64,000 bases of DNA from Actinophytocola sp. (GTDB taxonomy: Bacteria; Actinomycetota; Actinomycetes; Mycobacteriales; Pseudonocardiaceae): assembly GCF_009379765.1 (NCBI RefSeq), contig NZ_WHTD01000013.1, forward strand, positions 1-64,000. The letters run 5' to 3'. Below the pieces are notes generated by a model. It was given only the letters and a program-made list of their open reading frames with translations, was not told where the DNA came from and did no database searches. Of the stretch, positions 16,741 through 25,239 are shown piece after piece. Within the stretch, counting starts at the first letter, position 1, and each line of letters begins with the position of its first letter. Both the position numbers and the translations under genes were made by a program.

Positions 16741-18174
16741 CTACAGGATCGCCGCCGGTGAATATCCGGCGGCGTCGCCGAACCGGCCGATCACCTCACC
16801 CACCCGCTTGACCACCGCGGCCACCTGGGCGCCGGCCACACCGGTGAACGACAGCCGGTCCGCGAGCAGCTCGTCGAGCCGCGCCCGGTCCAGCGGGATC
16901 CGCGGGTCGGCGGCCAGCCGGTCGAGGAGGTCGTTGCGCTCCTGGCCCTGCTCACGCATGGCGAGCGCGACGGCCACCGCGTGCTCCTTGATCGCCTCGT
17001 GCGCGGTCTCCCGGCCGACGTCCGTGCGCACCAGCGCGATCAGCACCTTGGTGGTGGCGAGGAACGGCAGGTAGCGGTCCAGCTCGCGGGCGATCACCGC
17101 CGGATACGCGCCGAAGCCGTCGAGCACGGTCAGGAACGTCTCGATCAGCCCGTCGAGCGCGAAGAACGCGTCCGGCAGCGCGACCCGGCGCACCACCGAG
17201 CACGACACGTCGCCCTCGTTCCACTGGTCGCCGGCCAGCTCGCCGGCCATCGACGCGTAGCCGCGGAGGATCACCGCGAACCCGTTGACCCGCTCACTCG
17301 ATCGGGTGTTCATCTTGTGCGGCATGGCCGACGAACCCACCTGGCCGGCGCGGAACCCCTCGGTGGCGAGCTCGTGGCCGACCATCAGCCGGATCGTCTT
17401 GGCGAGCGACGACGGCGCCGCGGCCACCTGGACCAAGGTGGACACCACGTCGAAGTCCAGCGAGCGCGGGTAGACCTGGCCGACCGAGTCGAACCGGCGC
17501 GAGAATCCCAGGTACTCGGCGATCCGGGCCTGGAACCGGTCCAGTTTCGACACGTCGCCGTCGAACAGGTCGAGCATGTCCTGCGCGGTGCCGACCGGGC
17601 CATGGATGCCCCGCAGCGGGTAGCGCTCGATGAGCCCGTCCAGCCGCTCGAACGCCACGAGAAGCTCCTCGGCCGCCGACGCGAACCGCTTGCCCAGCGT
17701 GGTGGCCTGCGCGGCCACGTTGTGCGAGCGGCCGGCGAGCACCAGGTCAGTGTGCTCGGCGGCGAGCGCGGCCAGCCGGGACAGCACCGCGACGACCCGG
17801 TTGCGCACCAGCACGAGCGACTCGCGGACCTGCAGCTGCTCGACGTTCTCGGTGAGGTCGCGGGAGGTCATGCCCTTGTGCACCTGCTCGTGCCCGGCGA
17901 GCGCGCTGAACTCCTCGATCCGCGCCTTGACGTCGTGCAGCGTGACCCGCTCGCGCGCCGCGATCGAGGCGAGGTCCACCTGGTCGACGACCCGCTCGTA
18001 GTCGGCGATGACCGAATCGTCGACCGCGACGCCGAGCTCGGCCTGGGCACGCAGCACGGCGATCCACAGCCGCCGCTCGAGCTTGATCTTGTGCTCGGCA
18101 GACCACAGGGTGGCCAGCTCCGCGGAGGCGTAGCGGTCGGCGAGCACGTTGACGATGCGGGGCTTGGACGTCAC
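16741..18174 (-). CDS. purB: Adenylosuccinate lyase
   Basis: The 477-residue enzyme splits fumarate from SAICAR and from adenylosuccinate in purine synthesis. The fumarate-lyase signature SSAMPHKMNTRSSERVNG is complete, and LAGRSHNVAAQATTLGKRFA carries the conserved His. The GTG start has TAAGCT eight bases upstream, consistent with a leaderless transcript. The frame stays open further upstream, where it runs into the remnant of a sigma factor gene. That part has no start codon or binding site that would extend PurB, so I do not include it. Confidence 0.96.
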   Translation of the reverse strand: MTSKPRIVNVLADRYASAELATLWSAEHKIKLERRLWIAVLRAQAELGVAVDDSVIADYERVVDQVDLASIAARERVTLHDVKARIEEFSALAGHEQVHKGMTSRDLTENVEQLQVRESLVLVRNRVVAVLSRLAALAAEHTDLVLAGRSHNVAAQATTLGKRFASAAEELLVAFERLDGLIERYPLRGIHGPVGTAQDMLDLFDGDVSKLDRFQARIAEYLGFSRRFDSVGQVYPRSLDFDVVSTLVQVAAAPSSLAKTIRLMVGHELATEGFRAGQVGSSAMPHKMNTRSSERVNGFAVILRGYASMAGELAGDQWNEGDVSCSVVRRVALPDAFFALDGLIETFLTVLDGFGAYPAVIARELDRYLPFLATTKVLIALVRTDVGRETAHEAIKEHAVAVALAMREQGQERNDLLDRLAADPRIPLDRARLDELLADRLSFTGVAGAQVAAVVKRVGEVIGRFGDAAGYSPAAIL

Positions 18175-18182
18175 GTCTGCCC

Positions 18183-18314
18183 AGCTTACCGGCGTGCTCA
18201 GAACCTCAGCCAGGTGCCAGTCGCCGCACAGCAGGTATGCGCTGCGGCGCAGCGCAACGGCGCGGCGTAGCGGGTGGCGAACCGTCGAACGCTGTCCTCG
18301 TCGGTCTGTCGCAT
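18183..18314 (-). pseudogene. 5' remnant of a SigE-family sigma factor gene, frameshifted
   Basis: An ATG with a good ribosome site (GGGAG) opens a 37-codon frame, MRQTDEDSVRRFATRYAAPL and on. Shifting frame near the middle gives ALRRSAYLLCGDWHLAEVL, which matches region 2.1 of SigE-family sigma factors and the intact gene at 19797-20327 (VRRSAYLLCGDWHRADDL). The DNA also aligns to that gene over about 55 bp. After this the similarity stops and purB begins in the same frame as the remnant. It is a truncated, frameshifted leftover of a duplicated sigma gene. Its promoter may still be active. Confidence 0.7.
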
Positions 18315-18365
18315 GTGGCTCCCTTCCGCCTGTAGCTCACGACGCGACGGCGATCGGGGTTGCAA

Positions 18366-18953
18366 TCAAGGCGCGAGGAACTCGTGGAGCATCCGCCGCG
18401 CGACCGCGCGGGGGTCCGGGTCGATCTCGATGAGCGCGTTGACCACGGCGCCGTCGACCAGTGCGATGAGCTGCTCGACCCGGCGCGGGTCGAGCTCGAT
18501 GCCGGACCGGGTGAACACCTCGAGCAGCAGGCCGCGCAGCTCGGCGCCGAGCGTGCGCATCAGCGGGCGCAGGTAGGGCCTGCGGAACGTGGCGACCAGA
18601 CGCTCGTAGCGCAGCAGGACGAGCTCGGCGTCCCGGTCGCCCGAGTGGGGGCCGAGCAGCTGGTCGAGCACGAGGTCGATGAGCGAGTCGATGGCGCGCG
18701 GCTGGGTCGGCAACGCGGCGAGGAGCTCGGCGCCGCGGACCAGCTCGGTGCGGCCGTGGTGCTCGACGGCGGCCACGACCAGCTCGTCGAGCGAGTCGAA
18801 GTAGTACGTGGTCGAGGACAGCGGCAGGTCGGCGCGCTCGGCGACCGCGCGGTGGCGGACCGCGTCGAAGCCGCGCTCGACCAGGAGCTCCGCCGCGGCC
18901 TCGACGAGTGCCTGGCGGCGGCGCTCGCCCTTGGGTGTGCTGGCAGCCGTCAT
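18366..18953 (-). CDS. TetR-family transcriptional regulator
   Basis: The 195-residue product has a TetR N-terminal domain (RRQALVEAAAELLVERGFDAVRHRAVAERADLPLSSTTYYF, quoted here only as its start RRQALVEAAAELLVERGFD). A helical ligand domain follows, with IDSLIDLVLDQLL and VEQLIALVDGAVVNALIEID. The ligand and target are not evident; there is no clear dyad in the short gap before it. It lies downstream of the anti-sigma-like gene by 36 bp on the same strand and may share its transcript. Confidence 0.88.
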   Translation of the reverse strand: MTAASTPKGERRRQALVEAAAELLVERGFDAVRHRAVAERADLPLSSTTYYFDSLDELVVAAVEHHGRTELVRGAELLAALPTQPRAIDSLIDLVLDQLLGPHSGDRDAELVLLRYERLVATFRRPYLRPLMRTLGAELRGLLLEVFTRSGIELDPRRVEQLIALVDGAVVNALIEIDPDPRAVARRMLHEFLAP

Positions 18954-18989
18954 CTCCGGACAGATCGTGCCAGGTCAGTGCCGCAGTCG

Positions 18990-19754
18990 TTACGCCCGGC
19001 CGACCTCGGTGGCCAGGTGTTGCACGGCCGAACCGAACGGCGCGACGCCACCGGCCGACAGTGGCTCGCTGAGCACCATGTAGGTGCTGTCGTCGCTGGC
19101 GGTCCACAAACCGCTCCGGGTACCGGCCGGGGTGGCCCATTCGGGCGGCGTGGTGTCGGGCTGCACGCGGATGACCGAGATGGTCCCGCCATGACCCTGG
19201 TCCGAGACTCGGAACGCCGCGCCCTTGGCGCCTTCGGGACACCACAGCTCAACCGGGATGGCGTCTTCGGCGCGAATTTTTGCGGCGGCCGGGAGCTCGC
19301 CCGCGAGGGCAGCAGCGAGCTCCCGGTCCGCCTGTTTGCACCCACTAGGGGTGCTGCCAGGCCCCGCAGGCCCGGCGTCCCCACTCGGAGGGCGTCCCTG
19401 CTTACGCGTCTCCGAGGGGGCGTCTTGGGGGACAAGCTCACGCTCTGCTTTTGGAGCGCCAGCGCTGTCCTCTTGAGGTAACTCGTTCGGAGCAGCGCTT
19501 CCGTTACCTCCTGCTGCCGCGGCTTCTGCAGCGTTCGTCTGATCGGCCGAGTGGGGCCCTGTCCACAATGCCACGCCGAGCGCCGTTGCGCTCGCCAGGA
19601 GGACCACACCAAAGGCGGAACCTGTGAGAACCCCGTTCCGCCTGCGGATGCGCTGCCGCTCCGACCCGGCGGCCACGTCGCGCTGGTCGAACGAAGGCGG
19701 CGGCGCGTCGGCGACCGCGTCGTGCAGCAGCTCAGCCAGCTTGCGCTCATCCAT
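18990..19754 (-). CDS. Single-pass membrane protein, probable anti-sigma factor
   Basis: The 254-residue product has a cytoplasmic N-terminus of about 40 residues (MDERKLAELLHDAVADAPPP), one transmembrane helix near 41-63 (VLTGSAFGVVLLASATALGV), a Pro/Ala/Gly-rich linker, and an outer domain ending in TYMVLSEPLSAGGVAPFGSA. The layout and its place 42 bp downstream of a SigE-family sigma gene suggest it holds that sigma factor at the membrane. No zinc-binding HxxxCxxC anti-sigma motif is seen, so the call is from topology and context. The DNA in its linker region has scattered codon use unlike the neighbours. Confidence 0.65.
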   Translation of the reverse strand: MDERKLAELLHDAVADAPPPSFDQRDVAAGSERQRIRRRNGVLTGSAFGVVLLASATALGVALWTGPHSADQTNAAEAAAAGGNGSAAPNELPQEDSAGAPKAERELVPQDAPSETRKQGRPPSGDAGPAGPGSTPSGCKQADRELAAALAGELPAAAKIRAEDAIPVELWCPEGAKGAAFRVSDQGHGGTISVIRVQPDTTPPEWATPAGTRSGLWTASDDSTYMVLSEPLSAGGVAPFGSAVQHLATEVGRA

Positions 19755-19796
19755 CGACGTCCACCTCCCTCATCGCATCGCTCGTCACATCGCTCG

Positions 19797-20327
19797 TCAC
19801 ATCGCCGACTTGAGGTCGTCGACCGTGTCCCCGAGCGCCTCCCGCAGCGCGGTCAGCCCTCGGGCCGTCTGGCTCTTCACGGTGCCCTCGGAGCACTTGA
19901 GCGCCTCGGCCGTGCCCGCGACGTCCAGTCCCTCGAGGAACCGCAGCACGAGCACCGCCCGTTGCCGGGGTGGCACCCGCCGCAGACCGTCGAGCAGCGC
20001 GGCTCGCGTGGCGACCGCGTTGCCGATCTCGCCAGCACCGTCGCCGCCGGGCTGCGCCACCTCGGGCAGCTCGTCGACGAACCGCTCCCGCCGCCACGGG
20101 CGGCGGGACTCGTCGATCACCGCGCGCACCAGCGTCCTGCGGACGTAGGCGTCCAGGGCCCGGCGGTCCCGGATCTTGCGCCATTTCCGGTGCAACGCGA
20201 CGAACGCGGTCTGCGCGAGGTCGTCCGCGCGGTGCCAGTCACCGCAGAGCAGGTACGCGGAACGCCGCACGGCGTCACGCCGCGCCACGAAGTACTCCGC
20301 GAAGTCCTGCTCGTCGCGCTCTTCCAC
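19797..20327 (-). CDS. SigE-family RNA polymerase sigma factor
   Basis: A 176-residue group 4-like sigma factor of the actinobacterial SigE (ECF41-unrelated, short) family. Region 2 is FAEYFVARRDAVRRSAYLLC followed by ADDLAQTAFVALHRKWRKIR. Region 4 is LRRVPPRQRAVLVLRFLEGL followed by AEALKCSEGTVKSQTARGL. I chose the GTG at 20327 because GGAGAGAG lies just upstream and the protein then starts in region 2. An ATG 21 codons earlier would add an unusual tail. The next gene encodes a membrane protein that may be its anti-sigma factor. A decayed relative lies near 18200. Confidence 0.87.
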   Translation of the reverse strand: MEERDEQDFAEYFVARRDAVRRSAYLLCGDWHRADDLAQTAFVALHRKWRKIRDRRALDAYVRRTLVRAVIDESRRPWRRERFVDELPEVAQPGGDGAGEIGNAVATRAALLDGLRRVPPRQRAVLVLRFLEGLDVAGTAEALKCSEGTVKSQTARGLTALREALGDTVDDLKSAM

Positions 20328-20477
20328 GCGGACTCTCTCCGCTCGTCGTCTGCACACCGGGGACGGAACGTTGGGTGTCCACGGTTGCATGGACCGTCAC
20401 CTGAGATCTACGCCACCCCCTTAGACGCGTGAGGTGCCCCCAGGGATGCCTTCACGCGGATGTGGTGTGATCGGATC

Positions 20478-21500
20478 GTGACATACACGAGGCAGATCGA
20501 TCTCCGCTCGGACACGGTCACCCAGCCGGACGAGGCGATGCGGCTCGCCATGTCCGCCGCCGAGGTGGGCGATGACGTGCTCGACCACGACCCGACGATG
20601 CGGCGACTCGAAGAACGTGTCGCCGAGTTGTTAGGTGTCGAGGCCGCGCTGTGGGTGCCGAGCGGGTCGATGGGCAACCTGATCGCACTGACCGTGCACC
20701 TGCGCCGAGGTGACCGCTTCCTGGCGGCCCGCGGATCGCACGTGCTGGACAACGAGCTCGGCGCGGGCTCCTGGCTCTCCGGCGGTGTGCCGGAGCCGGT
20801 GGAGTGGGGTGACCGCCCCGGCCGGATCCCGGTGGAGGCGGTACGCAACGCCGGGAGCGCCGCGACCCCCTACTACGCGCTGCGGACCACGTTGCTGTGC
20901 TTGGAGAACACGCACAACGCCGGCGGCGGGGCCGTCACGCCGCCGGACGAGCACGCCAAGCTGGTGGCCACCGCACGCGACGTGGGCTTACGCGTACACC
21001 TGGACGGTGCCCGGCTGTGGCACGCGTCGGTGGCACTCGAGGTGCCGCCGGCCGCGCTCACGGTCGGGGTGGACACGGTCCAGGTGTGCCTGTCGAAGGG
21101 CTTGGGCGCGCCGGTCGGGTCGGTGGTGGCCGGTTCGGCGTCGTTCGCCAAGGAGGCCCGCAGGGTCCGCAAGATGCTGGGCGGCGGCGTCCGCCAAGGC
21201 GGCATCCTGGCCGCGGCGGGCTTGGTCGCGCTGGAGCGGATCCCGTCGCTGGCCATGGATCATGCGAACGCGACGACGTTGGCGTCCGGGTTGGCAGGCC
21301 TCGGCTGGGAGGTCAACCGCCCGGAGACCAACATCGTGATGGCGTCCGCGCCGGACATCGGACACATGCTGAACGCCCTGGCGCGGGCGGGCGTGCTGGC
21401 CGGCCCGATGGGCGGCCGGATCCGGTTCATCACCCACCGCGACCTGTCCCCGGCGGACATCGCGGAGGTGCTCGACCGCATCGCGCGACTCCAGTCCTAG
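20478..21500 (+). CDS. ltaE: Low-specificity L-threonine aldolase
   Basis: The 340-residue PLP enzyme splits threonine or allo-threonine into glycine and acetaldehyde. It shows the family start IDLRSDTVTQPDEAMRLAMS, the substrate region DHDPTMRRLEERVAELLGVE, LCLENTHNAGGGAV, HLDGARLW and the PLP-binding Lys in CLSKGLGAPVGS. The GTG at 20478 gives the normal family start; an ATG six codons earlier is possible. It is divergent from the SigE-family sigma gene, with a 150-bp shared promoter region. Confidence 0.93.
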   Translation: MTYTRQIDLRSDTVTQPDEAMRLAMSAAEVGDDVLDHDPTMRRLEERVAELLGVEAALWVPSGSMGNLIALTVHLRRGDRFLAARGSHVLDNELGAGSWLSGGVPEPVEWGDRPGRIPVEAVRNAGSAATPYYALRTTLLCLENTHNAGGGAVTPPDEHAKLVATARDVGLRVHLDGARLWHASVALEVPPAALTVGVDTVQVCLSKGLGAPVGSVVAGSASFAKEARRVRKMLGGGVRQGGILAAAGLVALERIPSLAMDHANATTLASGLAGLGWEVNRPETNIVMASAPDIGHMLNALARAGVLAGPMGGRIRFITHRDLSPADIAEVLDRIARLQS

Positions 21501-21550
21501 CCCGGCCCACACATCGTCGGCCGGCCGTGACACGGTCGGCGACGGTGTGT

Positions 21551-21566
21551 GCGCCCGCGCGGGCGC
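21551..21566. terminator. Perfect 16-bp palindrome between convergent genes
   Basis: GCGCCCGCGCGGGCGC is self-complementary and lies between the threonine aldolase stop and the stop of the small membrane gene. It can form a short GC-rich hairpin in both directions. There is no T tail, so its role as a terminator is only likely. Confidence 0.35.
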
Positions 21567-21571
21567 GACGG

Positions 21572-21742
21572 TCAGCGGATCTGCTTGCGGTTGGAGCTTC
21601 CCTTGATGGCCGCGTAGCCGATGGCACCAACGGTGATCACGGCACCGACGATGAGCAGGGTGCCGAGCACCTTGAACACCACCCCGAGCACCGCGAACGC
21701 CAACCAGATGACGACGATCGCGCCGACGATCTTCAGCAGCAT
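21572..21742 (-). CDS. Small two-helix membrane protein (56 residues)
   Basis: The ATG is preceded by GGGGAGG at a good distance. The product has two hydrophobic segments, IVGAIVVIWLAFAVLGVVF and LGTLLIVGAVITVGAIGYAA, and a basic tail ending in SNRKQIR. This is the pattern of small actinobacterial membrane proteins of unknown role. It stands alone, convergent with the threonine aldolase gene. An imperfect dyad near 21758-21783 (CCGGCCAAGG / CCTTGCCGG) lies in its promoter region. Confidence 0.75.
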   Translation of the reverse strand: MLLKIVGAIVVIWLAFAVLGVVFKVLGTLLIVGAVITVGAIGYAAIKGSSNRKQIR

Positions 21743-21985
21743 GTGGGTCAACCTCCCCGAAACCGGCCAAGGTGGCCTTGCCGGTTGAACGAATGGCGCT
21801 CATCGGCGGTTCCACTCCAGTCAACCAGAGCGGCCACCCGCGCACATCGGGGAAAACCCTCGGCGTCCGCCGAGCCAGGAACCCGGCCGGCGCAGCGCCT
21901 TCGGGATGTCGTCGGGTGGACCGGCGACGCTCATGCGGATGAAGGTGGTGGCCCTCGGCCGGGGAAAGTCGAGGTCCCGCGGGCA

Positions 21986-23452
21986 TCACGAGACCTCGAG
22001 TCCGACCCGCGCCGGCACCTCGACCTCCTCCGCCTCTTCCGGCTCCGGGCGGCGCAGCACAACCACCGCGAGCACCACGCCGACCGCGACCAGCGCCGCG
22101 CCGACCCCGAACGCCAGCCGGTACCCGCTGGTCAACGCCTCCACCGGCGACTCGCCGGCCGCAAGCAGACCGTTGGTGCGTGACGTCGACAGCGTCGCCA
22201 GTACGGCGAGGCCCAGCGCGCCGCCGACCTGCTGCGTGGTGTTCACCAGACCCGACGCGAGCCCCGAGTCGTCCTCGGTGGCACCGGACATGGCCAGCGT
22301 CATCAGGGCCGGGAAGCCGAGGCCGGCGCCGACGCCCATGAGCACGGTCGAGGGCAGGATGTCGGTGAGGTAGCTGCCGTCGACGGGCGCACGGGTGAAC
22401 AGCAGCAGCCCGGCCAGCACCAGCAGCAACGCGCCGATCAGCACGTTCCGCTCACCGAACCGGGCGTTGACCCGGGCCGACGCGCCGAGCGACAGCGTCC
22501 CGATGCCGACCGCGACCGGCAGGAAGCCCAGCCCGATCCGCAGCGGGTCGTAGCCCAGCACCTTCTCCAGGTACAGCGCGCCGAGGAAGAACATGCTGAA
22601 CATCCCGGCCACCATGAGCACCTGGATGAGGTTCGCGCCGGTGACGTTGCGCGAGGCGAAGATCCGCAGCGGCAGCAACGGGTTCGCCACCCGGGCCTGC
22701 CGGACCACGAACGCCGCGATCAGCGCCACGGCCACCGTGCCGGCGATCAGCGTGCGCGCCGAGCCCCAGCCGTAGTCGGCCGCCTTGACGATCGTGTACA
22801 CGCCGAGCATCAGGCCGGACGTGCCGAGCAGCGCGCCGATCACATCCGCACCGTGCCGCACGCCGATGCCGCGCTCGCCCGGCACCAGCCGGACCGCGAA
22901 CAGGAACGCCGCGACGCCGATCGGGACGTTGACGAAGAAGATCCAGTGCCAGCTGATCGCCTGGGTGAGCACACCGCCCGCGAGCAGACCGATCGAGCCG
23001 CCCGCCGCGGCGACGAAGCTGAACACGCCGATCGCGCGGGACCGCTCGCCCTTCTCGGGGAACATCGTCACGATCATGCCGAGGATCACCGCGGCGGCCA
23101 TCGCGCCGCCGACGCCCTGGACGAACCGGGCGGCGATGAGCATCGCCTGGCTGCCGGCGAACCCGCACAGCAGCGAGGCCAGGGTGAAGACGACGAGCCC
23201 GGACAGGAACATCTTCTTGCGCCCGATCAGGTCACCCGCGCGGCCGGCGAGCAGCAGCAGGCCGCCGAACGGGATCAGGTAGGCGTTCACCACCCACGCC
23301 AGGCCCGACTGGGTGAACGCCAGATCGGCCTGGATGACCGGCAACGCCACGTTCACGATGGTGCCGTCGAGGATGATCATCAGCATCCCCGCGCACAGCA
23401 CGACGAGCGCTGACCAGCGTGCGTCGCGTCGGGTGCCAACGAACTGGGACAT
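21986..23452 (-). CDS. MFS drug exporter, DHA2 (EmrB/QacA) type
   Basis: The 488-residue integral membrane protein has the features of 14-helix proton-driven multidrug exporters. These are LDGTIVNVALPVIQADL in helix 1, GRAGDLIGRKKMF as motif A, ARFVQGVGGAMAAAVILG, and LLAGGVLTQAISWHWIFFVN at the motif C to D region. The tail is acidic and short. AGGAGG precedes the ATG. It is the second gene of an operon with a MarR regulator; a strong inverted repeat sits between them, so the pump probably has its own repressed promoter as well. Substrates cannot be told from sequence. Confidence 0.93.
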   Translation of the reverse strand: MSQFVGTRRDARWSALVVLCAGMLMIILDGTIVNVALPVIQADLAFTQSGLAWVVNAYLIPFGGLLLLAGRAGDLIGRKKMFLSGLVVFTLASLLCGFAGSQAMLIAARFVQGVGGAMAAAVILGMIVTMFPEKGERSRAIGVFSFVAAAGGSIGLLAGGVLTQAISWHWIFFVNVPIGVAAFLFAVRLVPGERGIGVRHGADVIGALLGTSGLMLGVYTIVKAADYGWGSARTLIAGTVAVALIAAFVVRQARVANPLLPLRIFASRNVTGANLIQVLMVAGMFSMFFLGALYLEKVLGYDPLRIGLGFLPVAVGIGTLSLGASARVNARFGERNVLIGALLLVLAGLLLFTRAPVDGSYLTDILPSTVLMGVGAGLGFPALMTLAMSGATEDDSGLASGLVNTTQQVGGALGLAVLATLSTSRTNGLLAAGESPVEALTSGYRLAFGVGAALVAVGVVLAVVVLRRPEPEEAEEVEVPARVGLEVS

Positions 23453-23490
23453 GGGGTCGCCTCCTGGACTATGAGCTCCAGGAACGACCG

Positions 23491-23519
23491 TAACAGATAG
23501 TCTAGTAACAGACGATCTG
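23491..23519. promoter_or_regulatory. Probable MarR operator before the efflux gene
   Basis: CAGATAGTCT-AGTAAC-AGACGATCTG at 23494-23519 is an inverted repeat with one mismatch in ten arm positions. It overlaps two copies of TAACAGA (23491 and 23506). The same TAACAGATA string occurs before the marR gene at 24040. It lies 42 bp before the MFS start. Confidence 0.65.
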
Positions 23520-23531
23520 CTGTGGGATTAA

Positions 23532-24011
23532 CTACATGCGCCGCCTGGGCGCGCGCTCGCACGGGACGGGGGTGCACAGGCGTTCCTCGACCAGCCTGGC
23601 CAGACTCCGTACGAAGATCTCCCGCTCGCCCTCGGGCAGCACGCTCAGCACGTCGCGATAGACGTCGGCGACGATCCGCTCGGCCTCCTCGACGACCCGC
23701 GTGCCCTCGTCGGTGACGACGATGATGCGGGCGCGCCGGTCGGTCGGGGACAGCTGCCGCTCGACCAGGCCGGCCTTCTCGAGCTCGTCGACGGTGACGA
23801 CCATCGTGGTCTTGTCCATCTGGCACAGCTCGGCGAGACGGATCTGGGTGCGATCGCCGGGGACCGCCTTGGACAGCACGCAGTAGCTGCGCTGGGTGAT
23901 GCCGAGGTCGGCCAACCGCGCGGTCAGCTCAGTGGTGAGCACGTGGCTCGAGTGCCCGAGCAGGAACGCGAGGTCGGCGTCCGCGGCGGCATCGACGCGG
24001 GTCGTGGTCAT
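23532..24011 (-). CDS. MarR-family transcriptional regulator
   Basis: The 159-residue protein has the MarR winged helix: LGITQRSYCVLSKAV, then RLAELCQMDKTTMVVTVDEL as recognition region and VERQLSPTDRRARIIVVTDE as the wing with the conserved DxRxR pattern. It should repress the downstream MFS exporter and itself until a ligand releases it. Operator-like repeats lie on both sides of the gene (24029-24048 and 23491-23519). Confidence 0.92.
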   Translation of the reverse strand: MTTTRVDAAADADLAFLLGHSSHVLTTELTARLADLGITQRSYCVLSKAVPGDRTQIRLAELCQMDKTTMVVTVDELEKAGLVERQLSPTDRRARIIVVTDEGTRVVEEAERIVADVYRDVLSVLPEGEREIFVRSLARLVEERLCTPVPCERAPRRRM

Positions 24012-24028
24012 ACCCCGAGGGTACGCCC

Positions 24029-24048
24029 GTTAGGTTCGCTAACAGATA
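24029..24048. promoter_or_regulatory. Probable MarR operator before marR
   Basis: GTTAG-GTTCG-CTAAC at 24029-24043 is a perfect inverted repeat 18 bp before the marR start. It runs into TAACAGATA (24040-24048), which is shared with the site before the exporter gene. Confidence 0.6.
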
Positions 24049-24065
24049 ATCCGGTGACGGAACTA

Positions 24066-25223
24066 TCAGTAGCCCACGTATCCGCCGCCGCCCTCGGTGG
24101 CCTTGATGCCGGGCACGTCGGCCAGTGAGCCGTACCGGGACAGCGCGTAGTTCACGCCGGCGCAGATGTTGTCGACCGGGTTCCAGATGTCGCCGTGACC
24201 AGGCAGCTTGTAGCTGTCGAAGGTCGGGTCGATGCACTGCATCAGGCCCTTGGACGGGGTGCCCTTGGCGGCGTTGGAGTCCCAGTCGTTGATCGCGTGC
24301 GGGTTGCCGCCGGACTCGTGCTCGATGATCTGCCAGATGCGCTGGGCGTCGGCCTCGGAGACGTTGATGCCCTGCTTGCGCAGTTCCTCGATGGCCTGGC
24401 GGATCCACTCCTGCACGTTGCCGGGCGGTGGCCCGCCCGCGGGCGGGCCACCGCTGGACGGGCCGGAGTAGCTGCCGCCGCCACCACCTCCGCCGCCGCC
24501 GCCGCTCGAGCCACCCGAGCCGCTCGAGTCGCCGCCCGAGCCGTTGGTGGTGCGCGAGTTGTTCGTGGACTGGCCCGGCTCGTCGGTGCCGGCCGGGGTG
24601 GTCTCCTGCTCCGGGGTCGGCGTCCACTCGACCACCTGGCCGGGGTGCGGGGTGAACGGCTGGGAGTTGGGCTCACTGAGCCCGGTAAACGTGGACGCGG
24701 GCGTCTTGGCGCCGTTGATCGTGCCGAGCGCACCGGCCAACGTCTGCTCGGTGCTCTGCAGGTGGGTGTCGATGTCGCCGGCGACCTCGGAGCAGATGCC
24801 CTCGGTGTGGTCGTCGAGCTGTTGCTGGGTGGCCTGCGGGTGGTCGTCGAGCCAGCCCCTTATCTCGCGGAGCGCCTGGTCGCAGCGGGTGGAGACGAAG
24901 TGCTTGGCGTCGTCGATGGCGCCCGCGACGTCCTCCAGTGCGCCGGCCGCGTCGGACATCGCGGTGCCGATGTCGGTGCCGGCCTTGGCGAACTTGCCCA
25001 TGTAGGCGACGAACGCGTCGGCCGAGGTGCCCTCCCAGGCCGCGTCCAGCTGGGTGACGCCGCCGGCGACCTCGCCACCGTAGGTGCCGACGTTGCTCGC
25101 CGCGTCGGTGAGCCGGGTGGCGGCCTCGGTGATGGTGCCGCTGTTCGCGTTGGCGACCTTCGCGGCCGCGGTGGCGACCGCGTCGCCGCCCGCGTAGCCG
25201 GCCAGGGTCTCAGCCGCTGTCAC
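24066..25223 (-). CDS. WXG100-like protein fused to a lytic transglycosylase-type domain
   Basis: The 385-residue product has three parts. Residues 1-175 are helical and Ala-rich with a WxG turn at Trp63-Gly65 (DAAWEGTSADAF), as in type VII secretion substrates. Residues about 176-270 are a Ser/Gly/Pro-rich linker with ten consecutive Gly. Residues about 271-385 form an SLT-type domain with IIEHESGGNPHAIN, where Glu303 fits the catalytic Glu, then KGLMQCIDPTFDSY and NICAGVNYALSRYG. It probably cuts peptidoglycan glycan strands after export. The GTG start follows GGGAGGAC. It is the last gene of an ESX-like substrate module. Confidence 0.85.
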   Translation of the reverse strand: MTAAETLAGYAGGDAVATAAAKVANANSGTITEAATRLTDAASNVGTYGGEVAGGVTQLDAAWEGTSADAFVAYMGKFAKAGTDIGTAMSDAAGALEDVAGAIDDAKHFVSTRCDQALREIRGWLDDHPQATQQQLDDHTEGICSEVAGDIDTHLQSTEQTLAGALGTINGAKTPASTFTGLSEPNSQPFTPHPGQVVEWTPTPEQETTPAGTDEPGQSTNNSRTTNGSGGDSSGSGGSSGGGGGGGGGGSYSGPSSGGPPAGGPPPGNVQEWIRQAIEELRKQGINVSEADAQRIWQIIEHESGGNPHAINDWDSNAAKGTPSKGLMQCIDPTFDSYKLPGHGDIWNPVDNICAGVNYALSRYGSLADVPGIKATEGGGGYVGY

Positions 25224-25239
25224 GGTGTCGTCCTCCCGT

